A stretch of DNA of 64,000 nt from Ipomoea triloba (taxonomy: Eukaryota; Streptophyta; Magnoliopsida; Solanales; Convolvulaceae). Location of the stretch: NCBI RefSeq assembly GCF_003576645.1, contig NC_044917.1, forward strand, positions 12,368,530-12,432,529, written 5' to 3'. Under the pieces are notes generated by a model. The model was not told where the DNA came from. It worked only from the letters and a program-made list of their open reading frames with translations, and ran no database searches. A program made the position numbers and the translations under genes. Positions 20,201-32,212 of the stretch are shown in pieces; the stretch's first letter is position 1, and each line of letters opens with the position of its first letter.

Positions 20201-21337
20201 GATGTGTCATTTGCCACATCATATTGCCAATCTTTGAATTGCAGGAATGTGGGCAGTCTTACTTTATATTTTATTATTAAAATATATTGATTTTACTATT
20301 TTATATTTTAATATATAAACAAACCTATTTAAATTTAAAACTATTTAAATTGTATGAATATGTCCTTTTTAGTCTTTTTACATTTATCAACTTATCAAAA
20401 AGTTAATTTTACCAAACACTTTTAAGCATAACAGCTAGCTTAATAGCTCTTCAGATTTAAGTTTCAAGCTTATAGCTTTTCAATTTTCAACTACTTTTCA
20501 GCTTTCAGCTACCTTTTCAGCTAGGTTTGCCAAACATAGCCATATAGTATTAAATTATATATAAAACTCATATTTATGTTTAAATTGTTAATAGTTTGAG
20601 TAGTTTAGTTGGTTAATTTCAAATTTAATGTTATATTTATAATATATAAAGCCTATGTCATAGGTTCAATTCTTGTTAGCAACGTAACACTTGTTTATTT
20701 TATCTAACAAATTTAATTCTCTTTTAATGAATCATTTAATTAATGTAGTATACAAGAAAATATGAATAAGTGTTTGAAAATATGAATAAGTGTGTTTGAT
20801 CCTAAAAAGTGGTATCACAAGCAAAAGTGTGCAGATAAGACAGGCAGGTGCTAGGAGGAAGAACACTAATGAAGATAGGCACAAGTAGAAGAACACTAAT
20901 GACTTATATTTTTCTATAAGTCATTTCTGAACTGTTCCCGGCCTATATCCTTCAAGCCTCTTTAGCTAACACAAAATTCACAGGTTAACTCCATGAATCC
21001 TGCACCAAACCTTCATTGCAATTTTATCAGTTCCATCAAATATTATTTTTACGAAATTTAAAGGAGTATATTATTTGGAGTAATGAACGTTCATGGTTAA
21101 GACTGACTAATGACAAGAAGATAGAGCTTTCCAGTTTTTGAGAATATGGATCCTGATCATGCCTATCTACCTCACTTATATTCTCCCTTTTTATCTTTTA
21201 TCTCTTGATTCTGTCAACCACTTGCCTATTGTGCCCTTTTTTGGGAATTACTAATAGACATTTCTTTGTTCCATTTTGAGTGAAACATATCACATTTATT
21301 TCAACAAAATATTTATGTGCCTTTTACTGATATTTTG

Positions 21338-21575
21338 CTCCCATGGGCCGCTCAATTAGTTACAGGGGTGAAGTTTGGGAGAAAAGACCAAAGATCCAGC
21401 GGTAGTATGGGAGCAACCTTTCAGAGTGAGGGGGCTCGCAGTGAGCAAAGGTGTAGCCTCTGTGTTCAGTTGAATTATCATGATTTACATCCTCCCAGAA
21501 ACTTTGTCGGACGTGAAGGCTCTTGGGGTTTGGGATTCAACCTTTGGGGTTGGGGATTCAACCTTTTGGGAGAAG
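21338..21575 (+). mobile_element. Retroposon/SINE S3, second copy
   Basis: ttagttacaggggtgaagtt and gatttacatcctcccag and ggggattcaaccttttgg match 5036-5214 in order. The tail phrase gggattcaacctttt is duplicated. Target duplication not seen. Confidence 0.6.
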
Positions 21576-21579
21576 AATA

Positions 21580-22040
21580 ATAATAAATACAGAGAGAACA
21601 AAGGAGGGAAGGGAATATTTTCTTTGATGTAAGAGAGGGATTGCATTATCAAGTAAATGATTAATCACTAACATTAATTTCCACAGCAGTTATATGCTTA
21701 TTACAATCAAGGTATAGTATATATAGATGCATAGTTTAACAAGATTTTGCTATCAGCTTTCAACAATGATCTCACGTCAGATATTCTTTAGAGTTAATTA
21801 GAATCAAGCGCTTACCACTACGTCTAAAACTATAGCTCATAGCGAAGAAAACACAATTTTATTTTCTTATAGACTGCCATCACATTTTCGAGAACCAGGG
21901 TGCTAGACTTGACCTTTTACCGGCCTCCGCCCAACAATCCCCTAGCCACATGGTGTTGGACTTGGTCCTTACCGGCCTCTGCCCAACATTTAGGCAGTTT
22001 GCCATTTAGCTGTCTTGTATTTCTATCACTAAACTTTTAT
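21580..22040. other. Unassigned spacer
   Basis: ggaccttttaccggcctccgcc-like phrases repeat near 21910 and 21965 (accggcctc(c/t)gcccaaca). No gene recognised. Confidence 0.45.
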
Positions 22041-22048
22041 TCTGCATG

Positions 22049-22587
22049 CAGGGCCGGTCCTGAGCACGGGCCGGCTGGGCGACCGCCCAGGGCCCCATGC
22101 TAGAAGGGGCCCATCCATATATATGTGTATATATACATAAATATTATAGTGTTATAATTATATTAAAAAACAACCCAATAGGGTAACTCAAGTGATAAGT
22201 GAGCTCTCTTTGTGAGGAAGAATTTTGGGAGAATGTGGGTTCGATTCCCACAAATAACAATTTCTCTTAGGCTGGCTCCCACAAAATTGTGGTTGCAGCT
22301 AAAGATTGAGGAGAACTTTTTAAAAATATTCAGGTGTTTTCTTTTTCTTTTTTTTTTTCTTTTAACGCACCAGCTAATAGAACCACAAAGAGGAGATATA
22401 AATAAATTTAAAAAAAAAAACAGAATAATCTAATGAAAAGTTGAAACAATCTAAAGAAAATAAATGTATTTCATGTTATTTGAGATTATTATTTTTTAGT
22501 AGTATTAAATTTTAATTTTAATTTTTTATATAGGCCCATTTTTTTTAAATTTCGCCCAGGGCCTCCAAAATATTTGGACCGGCCCTG
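22049..22587. mobile_element. hAT-type non-autonomous transposon, 8 bp target duplication
   Basis: 12 bp perfect terminal inverted repeats cagggccggtcc / ggaccggccctg, with tctgcatg at 22041-22048 and 22588-22595. CAGGG-type ends and 8 bp duplications define hAT elements. Sub-terminal cccagggcc motifs recur at both ends. 539 bp, no transposase; holds a SINE at 22172. Confidence 0.93.
22172..22290 (+). mobile_element. SINE S1, second copy, nested in the hAT element
   Basis: aacccaatagggtaactcaa and box B ggttcgattcc (22238-22248) match the S1 SINE at 1697; similarity fades after about 22270, so the 3' end differs. Confidence 0.8.
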
Positions 22588-22884
22588 TCTGCATGTCAAA
22601 CTAATGTTAAATTAGAGGCTTGGACTAATCAGATTGATGGTCTCTATGACTCTATCCTAGCTGAAATTATCAATGTTGATTTTTTCATTGGTTGCAGGCT
22701 TGGAGACTAAGTTAACATTTTCTCTTTGGCTGCAAACTTTGGGACTAAGTTATGGACTTGATCAACATAGCCATAATGAAGAACAGGTTGGAATAAAGTA
22801 CAATCACACTTCTTTCATCATTGGTCGGTTTTGGCTAAAAATCCAAAACACATTGTCAGATTGAATTCGGCTTTAATTATCTTT

Positions 22885-23510
22885 GGGCTTGTTTGGTTAT
22901 CAGCGGTTAGTGGTTAGCGGTAGCGGATGGTGTTAGCGGTTATCAAATAGCGGATTGTATTAGCGGGTTTGACCAGCCGATTTTATTAGCGGTTTGTAAA
23001 AAGATGTTTGGTAAAATTAGCGGTTTAAATTAGCGGTTAACATGTAAAATGACCAAAAGGGTATACATATTTTTCATAATAATAATAATTATAATGATTT
23101 TTTTAGGATAAATAATAATAATAATAATAATAATAATAATTTAATAAAGAAATAAAAAACTAAAAAAAAAATATAGAACATAAGGGGAGCCAGTTTGGCT
23201 CCCCTTTAGTTTGCCACTTTTCCCAAATTAAACATAACATTATTATGGCTTGGCTAACTGGCGCACGGTTCAATTTTTTTTTTTATATATATATATACAA
23301 GGGCATTTTGGGGAAAGAGAAACCTTCCCCCAAAAGGCCAAGTGAAAACGCTGCACATTGCAGCGTTTTCATTTTCAGCGGTTTGGAGCAAATCGCTGCT
23401 CCAAACCGCTGTTAACCAAACACCTTCTTTAGCGGTTTGACCATGGTCAAACCGCTAAAGTTGGTCAAAACCGCCAAAATTTGGCGAAACGCTATTAACC
23501 AAACACACCC
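22885..23510. mobile_element. hAT-like MITE with tagcggt repeats
   Basis: Inverted ends gggcttgtttggtta / taaccaaacacaccc. The interior near both ends is rich in (t)tagcggtt / aaccgcta. 626 bp; contains an (AAT)n run at about 23083-23142. No clear target duplication. Confidence 0.6.
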
Positions 23511-23722
23511 ATGACTTAATATTTTTGTTTTGGGTAAAGATTGAAAATTTACGGCCACTATTTAATACTGCCCTCTAGATAAATTATACATTTATATAAT
23601 AGCTGACAAGTTTCGCAAGTGAATTGAATTGTGCATTAATTATAGTTTAATATTTAAAATCTGAGGGAATCCCTAGAGTGTTGAGCCTGGTGTTTTGATT
23701 AATAAAATCAAGTACTGTCTAA

Positions 23723-24042
23723 GGCCATCCCCAATGGTTAATTTTAAGGGGATTTTGAAACAGTAAACTGTCTTTTTACAAAGGGGAAGGAAGGGATTTT
23801 AACTGTTTTTTTCTCCTGCAACATATTGGATTTTGGCAGAGGTGGTGGGTCCCACTGGGTAGAAGCTCACTGTGCCTCACGTCTTCACCCTCATTTTCAG
23901 TTTTTATAATTTTTTTTTCAGTTTTGTTGTTTTATTTTATTTTTTTATTTTAGTTTTTCCTCCACCCTCATTTTCTCTTTCCTAATCACACTTACAAAAA
24001 CTCCTCAAAATCCACACCCAAGTTTAACTATTGGGGAAGGCC
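23723..24042. mobile_element. Tourist-like (PIF/Harbinger) MITE
   Basis: Inverted ends ggccatccccaatggtta / taactattggggaaggcc, with TAA at 23720-23722 and 24043-24045. The 3 bp TAA duplication and GGCC ends fit PIF/Harbinger. 320 bp, non-coding. Confidence 0.85.
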
Positions 24043-24177
24043 TAATAAAAGTTTTCTAAATCTACTTCTTCAATTTCAAGACAACGAGAATAATAAAATT
24101 AACTAAAAAGAAAAACAAGTGGCAAGAAACAATAATATTGGAAAAAGCTGGATTGAATCTCAGTGAAATGTTTATTC

Positions 24178-24407
24178 GATCACCATTTTGATCTCTCAAT
24201 TATTTTTTAATTGTCAATGTAGTCTTAATTTTTTCAATTTCAACTAATTTGATACTGTTTAAAATTTCGTCAACTAATTTGGTTCCTCAGAATGTTTTAT
24301 TTATTTGACAAAATTTTAAACAATTCAAAGATCAAATTAGTTGAAATTGAAAACTAAGGACGACATGGACAGTTAAGAAACAATTGAGAGACCAAAATGG
24401 TGATTTT
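24178..24407. mobile_element. Palindromic MITE with ~95 bp arms
   Basis: gatcaccattttgatctctc pairs with gagagaccaaaatggtgat; pairing continues inward (ttcaactaatttgat with atcaaattagttgaa). A half copy lies near 17120-17185 in copy A. Confidence 0.6.
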
Positions 24408-25137
24408 TTGTAACTAAATTAAAAACAAAAATTTCTAATATTATAATTCCTACATGTGGGAAGTTATTATATGGTGTAATTGTCACTCTCATGCGCAAGA
24501 ATGTGATTAAATTGTGCAAATTATACTCACACAACAACTCACAAAATTTAATCAATTAAGCACAAACAATATAAACAACTCACAAAATTCAACCAAGTCA
24601 ATCGAGGCCACGCTTCGGCCAACTGCGGAGGCCAGACCTCAGCCAGCGACTTGCCAAAAAAAAAAAAAAAAAAAATAGAGGAGAAAACTTACTAAGCACA
24701 TGATTAGTGGTAAGAGTTAGTGGAAGAAACAATCATCAGAATTACTAGTGATTAGAATTTTATATGAAGGAGGAAACACGGAAAAAAGGAAAGAAAATAT
24801 TTGGAGAATGAAAAAATTCTTCAGATTTCAAAAATAATTTAAGAATCTTATAAATCTTCGTGGGTACCATTGTACCAACTTATAGAGAGAAAATGTGAAA
24901 TACTTTGGTCTTCATTTTTGCAAGAACTACAATTTAAAAATAAACAATTCAAAGGATCGTTTGGAAATCTATAAAATATTTTTTGGAAAATGATTTTTTA
25001 AACATGATTTATTTTTCAAAAAATATTACTGATTTATTAGTGTTTGGCTAAAGGTAATTTTTATTTTGCTGAAAGTTAAGAAATTGTATTTTTTTTCTTA
25101 TTTGGTTCATTTTCTTGAAAATGAACATATTATTTGT

Positions 25138-25138
25138 T

Positions 25139-25181
<43 letters not shown>

Positions 25182-25430
25182 TGTGGTGATGGTGGCAGTG
25201 TGGCACTGGTGGTAGTGGTGATGGTGGTGGTGGCGGCATTAGTGTGGTGTTGTAGTAGTGATGATAATGGTGGTAGTGATGGTGCGGTAGTGGTGATAGT
25301 GGTGGTGTGGTAGTGGTGATGGTGGTGTTTGTGGTGGTAATGGTGTTGTGGCAGTGACGATGATGGTGGTGGTGGTGTGGTAGTGCTACTGGTGGTGGTG
25401 GTGGTGGTGGGGTGGGGGTGGTGTTGGTGG
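25138..25430. repeat. (TAA)n then GGT-rich microsatellite (copy B)
   Basis: About 13 TAA units followed by ~250 bases of imperfect ggt/gat/gtg triplets. The reverse frame gives poly-Pro/His/Thr, an artefact of the repeat. Confidence 0.95.
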
Positions 25431-26460
25431 TTTTATTCCACAAAACTCGCTTTGTGGTGAGAAACCAAGCTTCCGGAAAAGCCAATTGCGCATTAATATT
25501 CCACAAAACTCTATCAAGACGTCTCATTTAATTTGCACCACTCTATTCCCGCAAACCGACACCATGTGAATTTCGGACCCGAGGCACCCGGATTCATTAG
25601 GCCGCAATCACTAAAAGCATCCACAAATTTCTGTAAGTAGGAGGTATTGACAGAGGAACTTCCCCATTGCTCATCTCCAGACGTTATCTCATTGAGATCC
25701 CCTAGCAAGATCCATTGGTTGTGCATAAAATTTGCAAGGGACTTACAATAATTCCAGAACATGCTCTTAGCCAAAGGGTTAGGTCTAACATATGCAAAAG
25801 TAATAAAGCAATCGCCAAGCCGCTACTTCACTTTTGTGTGAATGGCTTGAGAATTATGGTTCAGCACCTCTAAGTCGAATTGACTTTGTTTCCAAAACAA
25901 GAGGAGACCACCAGCAAAACGCAATGGGTCAATAATAAAATAATTGTTATAGCCTAGTCTCGAGGCTAACGCAATCATCTTCTCCGCCTTGAGAGTGCGA
26001 ATTTCAAGGAGACAAAGGGCACCCACTTTGGTCGATGTGAGGAGTTCTTTGACAAACCTCCTCACACAGAAATTAACAATGCCCCTACAGTTCCAAGAAA
26101 TGATCTTCATAAAGAAACCGCTAGGGCTAGGGGAGGGGAAGTTTGGATACCGCCTTCCCCAAGCGTAAAACAAAAGGACGGGTCTGAACCCATAAGTGGA
26201 ACATTACAACCCTCTCGACCCGAGGTAGACAGATGAGAGCTTCCAAACTAAAAAACGCCATTCATGCCAAGCTGACCATTACACTCATTCAAAGTAGAGC
26301 GGTCCATACGGCTTGAGCTATCACCCCTATTATGTCCCCTACCATTCCCACGAGACGACATCCTAAGGCTACCCTGACCCCTAGAACTCGTCATAGGGTT
26401 GTCGCGGTTGCTGGAACGGGTCACAGGAGGATTGTCCTGATTAGGGGCAAACGGGTATGG
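25430..26460 (-). pseudogene. LINE (L1-type) fragment: ORF1 tail and ORF2 endonuclease domain
   Basis: On the minus strand from about 26460, a Ser/Arg/Gly-rich tail of an ORF1-like protein ends near 26250. Then MKIISWNCRGI (start of the APE-type endonuclease), CLLEIRT (catalytic Glu region), GYNNYFIIDP and GGLLLFWK follow, and after a frame break WILLGDLNEIT (the GDxN catalytic motif), FTWCR and, in another frame, RRLDRVLWNINAQLAFPEAW. These are the ordered endonuclease motifs of plant L1-type non-LTR retrotransposons. Reverse transcriptase is missing: the copy stops at the GGT microsatellite. At least two frame breaks and truncation at both sides make it inactive. Confidence 0.85.
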
Positions 26461-26589
26461 TTAGGGTGAGAGGAACCGCTGACATAATATATTAAAGTGA
26501 ACCGTTGACATAATATTTATTTATTTACATATTGAAGGTTGATTTTTAATATATTTGTAAACACAAAAAAAAGCGAAATTATATATATT

Positions 26590-27299
26590 CACAAGATCAT
26601 ATTACAGTGCGTGTAATTTAAAGTGCATGTACAAAAATCTCTGTATAGTCCTCTGATTCTTCACTGATGTGTTCTACTGAAGTGCCTCCGGGTTTCAAGT
26701 AGCGTAGCCTCTGGGATTCAATTGACGTAGCTTCCGGGATTCAAGTGGCGTGGCCTTCAACAGGAACTGTCAAGCTTCAAAATAATCAGCTCTGCAGAGC
26801 TTCAAGGTACCTTCAATGCTTTCAAGATCTTCAAATGCTTCAAGTCTCTAACTGCTTCAAGTCTTCAAATGCCTTCAAGAGCTCTCAATCTTCAAGTTGT
26901 CTTCAATCTTCAAGCTGTGTTTTGAGATGTCAGGTGAGGGATCTATTTATAGTGGAAAATGTAACCACTATCCCTCAGCAAACTCCCTAAATATTATCTA
27001 AATTAATTAATTAATTATTTAAGGAAATGAACCTTGCGGAAATTAAGTTTATGTTCAAGATTCTATCATCTAATTCAAATTCAAATTAAATTATAATTAT
27101 CAAATTCAAATATAATAAAATTATATTTAAATTATAACTATAATTATAATTAAATTCAAATATGAATTGGGCTTGAACTAGTTAATTAATTAATTCAATA
27201 ACCCAACATCAAATTTAATTGGACTAATAATCAATATCACAATTAGGCCCAAATATAATTTCATCAGCCCATTTCGGGTTCAAATTTCTTGTGTCTACA
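26590..27299 (-). repeat. 3' LTR of the minus-strand element
   Basis: 710 bp, aligns along its length with 32588-33404. Contains a plant TATA (ctatttatag, minus strand) near 26943 and many cttcaagtcttcaa units. The right copy has extra gattcaagtggcgta units, which explains its greater length. Confidence 0.8.
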
Positions 27300-28962
27300 A
27301 ATTGCCCCATCGAGACTTTCCGTGACATGTTGCTCAATATGCTTGGAGTGAGAAAGTCCCGAAACTCAACAAATAGTCCCTTAAGTTCTTCAGAGTGCAC
27401 CTAAACTCCATGAGCCCAAATATATGCTTGTCCTTGCACGAACCCAAATCAAAGGTTAAATTGGCTAATGCATTTTAATTACATGAGCCCAATTAGGTGC
27501 TTGGATATTGTGTGAACCAAAAATTATTTAGATAGCAGAATGTGAAGTAGAGTTACAATCCAAACTAACTCCAAATAAAATCAGGCCAATTCAAAGCCCA
27601 ATAATAATCAAGCTCCTCTTCAACATTAATAACTATGCGATGATATAACTGAATCAGGACTCCAACTCATATCATACGCGATCCCATTAGAATTCCAATA
27701 CGAACCAGTATAGCTTTAAATAATCCAGGATTGATATATTAGAATTATATCTAAAATTCAAAGGCCGCATTTATCTCCTCTATTGTGCAAATGTAGTTAT
27801 CAGTTCAATATTCAGAAACCCAGTTAAACTCAAACTTTTAACTCCATGTTGGACTTAATCACTTTGAAAATCACCGAGCCAAAACTCATCAGCTTCATCA
27901 CCAACGCCAAACCTGAAGATTAAAGAAGAGCAAAATACAACAATCGGCTTTCCTTCAGCAAGTTAAATCTCCACTCTTATGTTTACTTTCATCATTTTTA
28001 TTTGCAGGAATGATTATACGCATGGGTAGATCATAAAAACAAGAAGGAACTTGAGAGTGACATAAATGGGATGACCGACGAACCGACAAGCGACCCGCTT
28101 GATCTTTATCTTGCAGATCGCCGCTGTTAAACTACTCCAAGGAACTTTTGCCAACTTCATGGAACAACCACCAGAGTGCGGGGCCAGGTACTGCTAGAGC
28201 GTGGGTTTCCATTGGAGTGCACAAATCCGAGAAGGAAGAGCAACAAGAAACCTGTCAGGAAAGTAGAACAAGCGCGGTATCGATGATACTGCCAGAGCGT
28301 GGGATTCTAGGTTCTTGACCGGAATCTGCTTGTCGCGTCGCTCAGCCGCCAACGGTGCCACCTTATCAATCGGAAGACTATTGCTTAACCGCTGCTCAAT
28401 CCATCGCGAGAGGTTGTTCTTCGCTGTCAAATTGCTTCAAAGAAGAACAATGGGAAATCTGCCAAGTAGAACAACCACCGGCTTTTGCCAGTGGCGGAGT
28501 GTAGAGCTGCTGAGTCGCTATTTTTGCCGGTGTTGGAGTCCAGAGGCGCCGGAGCTTTCTGTCGCTAGGTTGCATAGCCAATGAAGGGAAAGCTGGGTTC
28601 GTGACGACTTGTTGATTTTATGGGAGAGGGTATTGAGTTTAAGTTATAGAGACCATATACTCATGGGTTTCAAGCCTCAACACCTCCACGTGATGGCGCA
28701 CAACTGCAGCAACATTTGTTGGAAATGAAACTTGGCATTGCTTAAAGAGGGACCCACTTGTCACTTTTCATTCTGTCCCTCTCACTTTTAATATACATTA
28801 TACGCATAACATATACTCCGTATTTAATATACGTTACATATGTTCAGCTTTCATTTTCGTTTTCTTTTTTCTTTTGTCACTGTTTTTCTTTCGTTTTTTT
28901 TTTTTTTGTGTTACTTTGCTATTTTGTTTTAATTCCCATAATCCTCAGTAATAACAATGTTA

Positions 28963-29008
<46 letters not shown>

Positions 29009-29168
29009 CTTTTTCGATAATAATAATAATAACTTTAATCATTCCTATATAATTTTCTTTGTAGTGATATTCTCAACTTTGACATCGCCTCGACACGATT
29101 TAAAATGGTGCAATTTCAACATCAACAATTCGATGGACAAAGGAACTTGGTGATATCAGGCACCAAAA
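27300..29168. other. Interior of the LTR element, no gene identified
   Basis: Forward and reverse frames of 60-130 codons occur at 28190-28590 in GC-richer sequence, but none shows a recognisable domain. A TTA microsatellite lies at 28962-29008. Confidence 0.5.
28962..29008. repeat. (TTA)n microsatellite
   Basis: About 15 uninterrupted ATT units. Confidence 0.95.
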
Positions 29169-29289
29169 GCAACCATAAAGTCACACTGGTAGTCAATCCA
29201 CCCCTTGTACCATATTCACAACCAAAGCAAGCAACCATAAAGTCACACTGGTAGTCAATCCACCCCTTGTACCATATTCACAACCAAAG
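29169..29289 (+). repeat. 62 bp tandem duplication
   Basis: gcaaccataaagtcacactg starts at 29169 and 29231; the copies are identical over about 59 bases. The unit encodes VTLVVNPPLVPYSQPK, so it duplicates the start of the PMD-like coding region. Confidence 0.95.
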
Positions 29290-30116
29290 CTTGCGGTGTC
29301 ATATTGCGAACGCAATTGGACTCCTGTGTATGACATCCCACCGTCCAAAGTGTGGGCCTTGCAGCCAGGATTGAAACACAAGCCATCCACAAGCACCATT
29401 CCTACGCTAGGGAGCCGCATAATTGATGCTGAAATCAAGTGGATAAAAACATCGATTTTGAAGGTGAGTTCACCTACGCACCAAGATACTGGGAATGTGC
29501 TAAAGATGCACTTCTTCAAGAAACCTCTAAAGGATGGCATGATATATGACGACGTATACGCGTCATTATTCACATACGATCGCAACATCAACATCATCCA
29601 AGCTTTTGTGAAGCATGGTGTCCACAAACTAACACATTGATTACCTCATCTGGCGAGATGTCCATATCGCTTCGAGATTTGTACATAATCGGAGGGTTGC
29701 CATTATATTGTTTGGGAACCTTTACGATGAGCGCATTCTAAATGCCTTGGATTTGACCAAGGGCTCAAACAAATGTTGTGCGTGCTTATTCGATGCTTTC
29801 TACCATTTAAATCAATAAGAAGATGACACCACCTATGTTCAAGCGTCTCGATGGATCGACTTATGGTTCAAGAAAACTCGAAAATATGCCGATCTTCCCC
29901 CTCGAAAGGAAAATAAGAAATCCTTACCAAAGGCTACGAACAACCCAAGCGGGATCCCTGAAGCTTCCAGATGGTCAAACGTGAGCAAAACGCCTTTTGT
30001 CGAACTAAGCATCTCTCGAAATCTTGAAGACGAAGTTTACTTAGCTACATTCCTAGCGTGTTGGCTTTGTACATTCGCACTACCAGGCACACCAACATCA
30101 ATCATTCACTTTTAAA

Positions 30117-30659
30117 ATGGCATGCAAAATGGTGATAGGCAATAAGGTATGCCTCGCATCTCCAGTCCTTGCTAGTATTTACTATGACTTACGCTCAAAT
30201 TCAGAGTCTGCCTCTCCTGGTCAAATGGGAACTCCTTTCCCCATCCATTATGTATATGGATTGCTATCGGCTTACTTCCAAACTCACTTCAAGACCCATA
30301 GCCTCATGTCATCGTATCCAAAGATGGTCACTTCTCCTGGAGAAGGTGGTGCGAAGCATTACGATAAGAGAGATGCTCATAAGAAGATCTTTAAGGGAGA
30401 GAGCGTGTCTTGGCTCTGCACATCTCGTAAGAATAATAGAGAATTCATTTTTTATGACGACAAAAGAGGGAGCAAAGAGAACTTTGAATATTTCAAATGT
30501 TTGTGCCTGAGTTTTCTAGTTCTACGCCATGAACCCCAATGTAAAGTTGAGCCTTACGTACCTCATCGCTTCAGTCGTCAATTCGAATTCTACCAAGCTT
30601 ATGCCCCCGGGTTGTTGCTGACTGACAAACGCCATGTCTCACTTACTGAGGGATTTTGA
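30117..30659 (+). pseudogene. Longest open segment of the PMD pseudogene (180 codons)
   Basis: MACKMVIGNKVCLASPVLAS begins mid-domain: in intact PMD proteins this follows directly on the LCTFALP motif, which here lies in another frame just upstream. So the ATG is internal and the segment is not a gene start. C-terminal part: FSRQFEFYQAYAPG. Confidence 0.75.
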
Positions 30660-30999
30660 CTACATCGCCAATATGATACTCTCAACTCTTGTCCAAGGCA
30701 ACATTTCCCATGAACCCGACTGCTGCAAAGAAACATTTCTCAGATGAGTACAAAGCATGGTTAATCGATGTGCTTGCGAACCTCCTTGAGGACCGTGTCT
30801 TAGATATAGTCGCTAATGGTGACCCAAACATACCTGTTAACGAGGGAATAACTCAAGAGAAAAGAGATCAACTGGCTACCATGAGGAAAGGTAAAGAACC
30901 AGTACAGTATGCCCCCCACAATCAGCATCAGGACATACAACTCAAAAGAGGAGGGAAAAACAAGTGAGGCAACGAAGCTCGGACGAAGATGATGATAGT

Positions 31000-32212
31000 T
31001 GATGAGTAAAATGGTAATAGTAAATATGAGGGTGAAAATGTCATTCCGCTGAGGATAGGGACTATGGCACGTACTTGTATGATATGTAGAATTCTAGGCA
31101 CCAAAGTATTGGAATTCACTAGAATCCAAGCAAACTAAGATTAAAGAATGGAAATAAAATAAAAGATGCAAATTAAAAGAGGAATAAACTATATGAAAAA
31201 AGAACGGGTCAGATTAGGGGTATTGCAATCTTAATGCTCTAACAATCTCAAAATTAGGGGAAAGACAATTAACCAAGGGATTTATTGGCAATGCACTCAA
31301 GAATTCAGTTCAGCTACTTTCGTAATCAATAAACTAGAATTAGGCTAGGATTGCCCCACTTTCGTGATGCATCAATCATAACGTTAAACACAAAAGCATT
31401 GTAAGCCCCCAAATTACCCCTATTCTCATAGTAGGAAAAATTGGGTTGAAATTGGTTAGGCTGAGTCTTTCACCCAACTTTCATTGTGATGAAATCATCT
31501 TCATAGCAAATCAATAAAAGCTGCGCATCAATTATCAATAAGAGGAATTTATAATCCAATTCAAACATAAAAACACTAGGTTAATAAATTATCCCCTTTA
31601 TGCAATAATCATAAACCTAGAATCAAAAATAGCAATAGAACCCTAATCCAAACCCAAAAGTTAACTACTCATGCATCATAAAAGTAAACAAAGCAAAGCA
31701 ATAATAAATAACCATAAACATTGCAAGAAATTTGAAAAGAAAGTAAATAAGGGAAGAGGAGAACTTTACTAATGATGAAGAACAAATCCAACTCCAATTC
31801 AAGATTCCAAGCTTGAAATTAAATAATCTAATGTAAAACTAATCTAAACTATACTAGGGAAATCTAAAGATAAGAGAGAAAAATAACCTAAAACTAACTA
31901 GGGTTGGGAACTTCTTAAATTGTAGAGAATATGTAGAATATATAGGAGATAGATGGGCCTTGGGCCCATGAGGCAACTTCCAATTCTTTTCCAATTGTTA
32001 TTCTTGTTTCCTTTCCTTCCTTAGGTAATTTTCTTTTCTTCTAAAACTTGTCCAAAATGTTCCAAAATTCTTCCTTTGCTGCTCATTGTGGATAATTCAA
32101 CCCTTGGAACAATATAACACACAAACAATTCTCAATTTCACTAGGATAAAGAAAATAAGCATCAAAACAACTAAAATAAGGGGTGAATTATTGTACAAAA
32201 TAGTAGATATCA
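31000..32212. mobile_element. Solo LTR, 1.2 kb, with 5 bp target duplication, inside the PMD gene
   Basis: Begins TGATGAGTAAAATGG and ends AGTAGATATCA (TGAT/ATCA inverted ends), flanked by atagt at 30995-30999 and 32213-32217. No coding potential. Typical product of LTR-LTR recombination. Confidence 0.85.

Larger units (their letters stand above)
18877..20541. mobile_element. hAT-like non-autonomous element, inverted dimer
   Basis: The left end ggctatgtttggcaaaccta mirrors the right end (taggtttgccaaacatagcc). The first ~590 bp match the single element at 42919-43550; the second half is a reversed copy, joined at about 19450-19480 (tctgccaaacagagcatagc). The right copy carries an extra ~470 bp insertion (19785-20260) with the palindrome and 44 bp repeats. 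Flanks are AT-rich and a target duplication is ambiguous. TGTTTGG-type ends are common in plant hAT MITEs. Confidence 0.6.
20795..25430 (+). repeat. Segmental duplication, copy B
   Basis: See copy A at 11200-18000. Shared blocks are 20795-21335, 22800-22850, 23595-23715, 24370-25100 and the GGT microsatellite. Copy B lacks the SINE S2 and gag element of copy A but has its own S3 repeat, hAT, MITE and LINE insertions. Confidence 0.85.

Noticed and set aside
25138..25527. 129-codon minus-strand frame rich in Pro, His and Thr
   Set aside because: Mostly translation of the GGT/TAA microsatellite; only the first ~30 residues (LINE RRLDRVLWN region) are meaningful and are listed under the LINE.
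28190..28590. Overlapping frames of 61-89 codons on both strands in a GC-richer patch
   Set aside because: No recognisable domain, no good start context, and inside an LTR element; kept only as unassigned interior.
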